DNA from: an uncultured Ruminococcus sp. | GTDB taxonomy: Bacteria; Bacillota; Clostridia; Oscillospirales; CAG-272 | NCBI GenBank assembly: GCA_902796505.1 | Contig: CADBPA010000083.1 | Coordinates: 1-7,750 of the forward strand | Length of the DNA stretch: 7,750 nt | Reading direction: 5' to 3' | Shown: positions 6,069-7,750 of the stretch, piece by piece | Position numbering within the stretch: position 1 is the stretch's first letter | Layout: each line of letters starts with the position of its first letter | The notes under the pieces: model-generated | The model's database searches: none | Seen by the model: the letters and a program-made list of their open reading frames with translations, nothing else | Told to the model about the DNA's origin: nothing | Made by a program: the position numbers and the translations under genes

Positions 6069-6737
6069 TCAGTCGTTGACGTCGTAATACCGCTCGGCGA
6101 GCGAGAGAGGGAACAGATCCTCCACCCCGCCGATCGGGCAGATGCGCTCGTCCGCCGACGTGAATTTGATCGGCAGCCCGGAAAGGACCGAGAGCCGTTC
6201 GGCAAAGGCGCGCGAGGCGAGCAGATCCTCCGCCGTGGTCTCGCGGCCGAGATTGGAGTTGTTGACGATCGCGGTGAAGGGAATACCTCCCGCCGCCTCG
6301 ATCTCGCGCATGACCTCCAGTGCCTCCTCCGCCGTCCGCGTCAGGGGACGGTAGCCGTTGGCGACGAAGAGCATCTCGTAGTTGTTCTCCGCGAGGATGA
6401 ACGGGGTGTACCGTCCGAGCGCCAGCGCGCCGCGGTCGTCGCCCCCGACGTCGATCACCGCGTAGACGTCGTCCCGCATCACGAGCGAGTAGGTCTCGGC
6501 AGGAAGAGCGGGGAAGTCCACGTTGGTGTTGGCGAACGCCGAGGCGATCAGCTCGATCCCGTTTTCATCCAGCAGTTTTTTGCTGTCTTTCGTCCGGAAA
6601 TAGGGGTTGACGATATCGAGATCGGCGATCGCGGTCGGTTTGCCGCTCTTTTTGAGCCACAGCGCGTAATTGACGGCGATGTTGGTCTTGCCGCTGCCGT
6701 AATGTCCGGCAAACAGCGTTACTCGTTTGCTTTCCAT
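6069..6737 (-). CDS. P-loop ATPase (CobQ/MinD/ParA-like fold), function unknown
   Basis: A 222-residue nucleotide-binding protein. The Walker A loop is AGHYGSGKTN (10-19). The helix that follows leads to ADLDIVNPYFRTKDS (38-52), a switch-like segment, and a Walker B/switch stretch AVIDVGGDDRGA (93-104). The order and spacing fit SIMIBI-class ATPases (MinD, ParA, CooC, NifH and CobQ-type domains). However, the signature lysine of the deviant Walker A (GKGGxGKT) is replaced by His12, so it is not a typical ParA/MinD. No partner domain, membrane helix or metal-binding CxxC is present; Cys200 is the only cysteine. The frame allows a GTG at 6749 overlapping the ligase stop (GTGA), but the ATG at 6737 has GAGG 6 bases upstream and is preferred. 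It sits between the ligase and the ferredoxin subunit in one operon. A role in cluster or cofactor assembly for the oxidoreductase is a guess from context only. Confidence 0.8.
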   Translation of the reverse strand: MESKRVTLFAGHYGSGKTNIAVNYALWLKKSGKPTAIADLDIVNPYFRTKDSKKLLDENGIELIASAFANTNVDFPALPAETYSLVMRDDVYAVIDVGGDDRGALALGRYTPFILAENNYEMLFVANGYRPLTRTAEEALEVMREIEAAGGIPFTAIVNNSNLGRETTAEDLLASRAFAERLSVLSGLPIKFTSADERICPIGGVEDLFPLSLAERYYDVND

Positions 6738-6743
6738 CCCGCG

Positions 6744-6747
6744 CCTC
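6744..6747 (-). promoter_or_regulatory. ribosome binding site that favours the ATG at 6737 for the P-loop ATPase
   Basis: GAGG on the - strand lies 6 bases before the ATG at 6737 and overlaps the TGA stop of the acyl-CoA ligase (6748-6746). The competing GTG at 6749 has no recognisable site at a workable distance. The overlap suggests the ATPase is translated by ribosomes finishing the ligase. Confidence 0.55.
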
Positions 6748-7750
6748 ACAGTTTGTTCCGCATGATCTTGCCGCTGGTCGTTTTCGGCAGCTCGTCCCGG
6801 AAGACGACGATGCGCGGATATTTATACGGCGCGGTGTGCGCCTTGACGTAGTTCTGAATTTCTTTTTTCAGCTCCTCGCTCGGCTCGGTATCCTTCGTCA
6901 GGACGATCGAAGCCTTGACGACCTGACCGCGCACCTCGTCCGGCGCGGCGGAAACGCCGCATTCCAGCACATAGGGAAGCTCCATAATGACGTTTTCGAT
7001 CTCGAACGGACCGATGCGGTAGCCGGAGGACTTGATGACGTCGTCCACGCGCCCGACGTACCAGAGGAAGCCGTCCTCGTCGCGCCACGCCGTGTCGCCG
7101 GTGTGGTAAAGCCCGTCGTGCCACGCCTCGCGGGTGTGTTCTTCATCCTGATAATAGCCGGCGAACAGACCGCAGGGCGCACCGTTTTCCACGTGGACGA
7201 CGATCTCGCCCACCTCGCCGACGCCGACCGGCTTTCCGTCCGGATCGACGATGTCGATGTCGTAGAGCGGCACCGGCTTGCCCATCGAGCCGATCTTATG
7301 CTGACTTCCGCGCAGGTTGCCGATCATCAGCGTCCCTTCGGATTGCCCGAAGCCTTCCATGATGCGCAGACCGGTGAGTTTCTTGAACTGCCGGTAGACC
7401 TCCGGGTTGAGCGCCTCGCCTGCCGTCGTGATCTGGTGGATCGAAGAGAGATCGTATTTTGACAGATCTTCCTTGATCATCATACGCAGCATCGTCGGCG
7501 GTGCGCAGAAGGTCGTGATGCCGTATTTTTTGAACATCGGTAGAATGTCGTCGGCATGGAATCTGTCGAAATCGTAAACAAAAGTTGCGCTTTCGGCAAA
7601 CCATTGCCCGTAAAGCTTGCCCCACATCGCCTTTGCCCAGCCGGTGTCGGAGATGGTCAGATGCAGTCCTCCCGGCTCGGTGCAATGCCAGTACTTCGCC
7701 GTCAGGAAATGTCCGAAGGCGTATTTGAAATTGTGCGCCGCGATCTTCGG
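6746..7750 (-). CDS. AMP-forming acyl-CoA ligase (acetyl/medium-chain acyl-CoA synthetase-like), N-terminus beyond the window
   Basis: The frame stays open to the right edge, giving 334 C-terminal residues of a protein whose family is about 550 long; roughly 200 N-terminal residues, including the first ATP-binding motif, are missing. The methionine at 7627 is internal: the codons upstream of it encode family-typical sequence such as FLTAKYWHC, GGLHLT and SDTGWAKAMWGKLYGQW. The adenylate-forming core is clear from APPTMLRMMI, TTAGEALNPEVYR, the GFGQSEGTL motif, YHTGDTAWRDEDGFLWYVGR and DDVIKSSGYRIGPFEIE. The C-terminal PKTTSGKIMRNKL carries the catalytic lysine (codon 6769-6767). These enzymes activate a carboxylic acid with ATP to acyl-AMP, then acyl-CoA. 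The motif set resembles medium-chain and branched-chain acyl-CoA ligases more than acetyl-CoA synthetase proper. Clustering with the VOR-like genes and ilvE suggests branched short-chain acids as substrate. It is the first visible gene of the operon, whose promoter lies outside the window. Confidence 0.9.
   Translation of the reverse strand, partial: PKIAAHNFKYAFGHFLTAKYWHCTEPGGLHLTISDTGWAKAMWGKLYGQWFAESATFVYDFDRFHADDILPMFKKYGITTFCAPPTMLRMMIKEDLSKYDLSSIHQITTAGEALNPEVYRQFKKLTGLRIMEGFGQSEGTLMIGNLRGSQHKIGSMGKPVPLYDIDIVDPDGKPVGVGEVGEIVVHVENGAPCGLFAGYYQDEEHTREAWHDGLYHTGDTAWRDEDGFLWYVGRVDDVIKSSGYRIGPFEIENVIMELPYVLECGVSAAPDEVRGQVVKASIVLTKDTEPSEELKKEIQNYVKAHTAPYKYPRIVVFRDELPKTTSGKIMRNKL

Noticed and set aside
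6738..6749. GTG start of the P-loop ATPase overlapping the ligase stop as GTGA
   Set aside because: Attractive as a coupled start, but no ribosome binding site precedes it, whereas GAGG is 6 bases before the ATG at 6737. It remains a minor alternative that would add four residues.
5169..6851. A 560-codon open frame on the + strand spanning the alpha, ferredoxin and ATPase genes
   Set aside because: It lies antisense to three well-supported genes with full motif sets, crosses their intergenic spacers, has a composition rich in Arg, Asp, His and Val typical of a shadow frame in GC-rich DNA, and shows no domain motif.
7625..7627. ATG at 7627 as the true start of the acyl-CoA ligase
   Set aside because: The frame continues upstream to the window edge with family-typical sequence, so this methionine is internal and the gene is cut off by the window.

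Overview
The window looks like chromosomal DNA from a strictly anaerobic, moderately GC-rich member of the Clostridia/Bacillota, most likely a gut or rumen-type fermenter. Three things suggest this: ferredoxin-dependent 2-oxoacid oxidation instead of a pyruvate-dehydrogenase-type complex, strong AGGAGG-like ribosome binding sites ahead of most genes, and tightly packed genes with ATGA stop/start overlaps. The lineage is inferred from gene content and translation signals only; there is no rRNA or other taxonomic marker.

Layout. Positions 1-2151 (+ strand) hold an extended -10 promoter candidate, a good ribosome binding site and one complete 703-residue gene. It encodes a cytoplasmic protein that looks like a six-hairpin ((alpha/alpha)6-barrel) glycosidase with no confident family assignment. 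Positions 2152-2351 are a convergent intergenic region. It holds a strong intrinsic terminator for the + strand gene, a weaker AT-rich hairpin, a second terminator that suits the opposing operon, and nested inverted repeats. From 2352 to the right edge everything is on the - strand and reads as one operon, transcribed right to left: an AMP-forming acyl-CoA ligase (5' end outside the window), a small P-loop ATPase of unknown function, an 8-cysteine ferredoxin-type subunit, the alpha, beta and gamma subunits of a 2-oxoacid:ferredoxin oxidoreductase (VOR-like), and a branched-chain aminotransferase (IlvE).

How the genes fit together. IlvE interconverts valine/leucine/isoleucine and their 2-oxo acids. 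The VOR-type enzyme interconverts those 2-oxo acids plus CoA with branched acyl-CoA, CO2 and reduced ferredoxin. The acyl-CoA ligase interconverts acyl-CoA with the free acid. Run one way this ferments branched-chain amino acids to isobutyrate, isovalerate and 2-methylbutyrate. Run the other way it is the known anaerobic route that activates branched-chain volatile fatty acids, reductively carboxylates them and aminates them to amino acids. An AMP-forming ligase favours the assimilatory direction, but the sequence alone does not settle it. The P-loop ATPase embedded in the operon is the least explained component. No mobile element, CRISPR array, tRNA or rRNA was seen.
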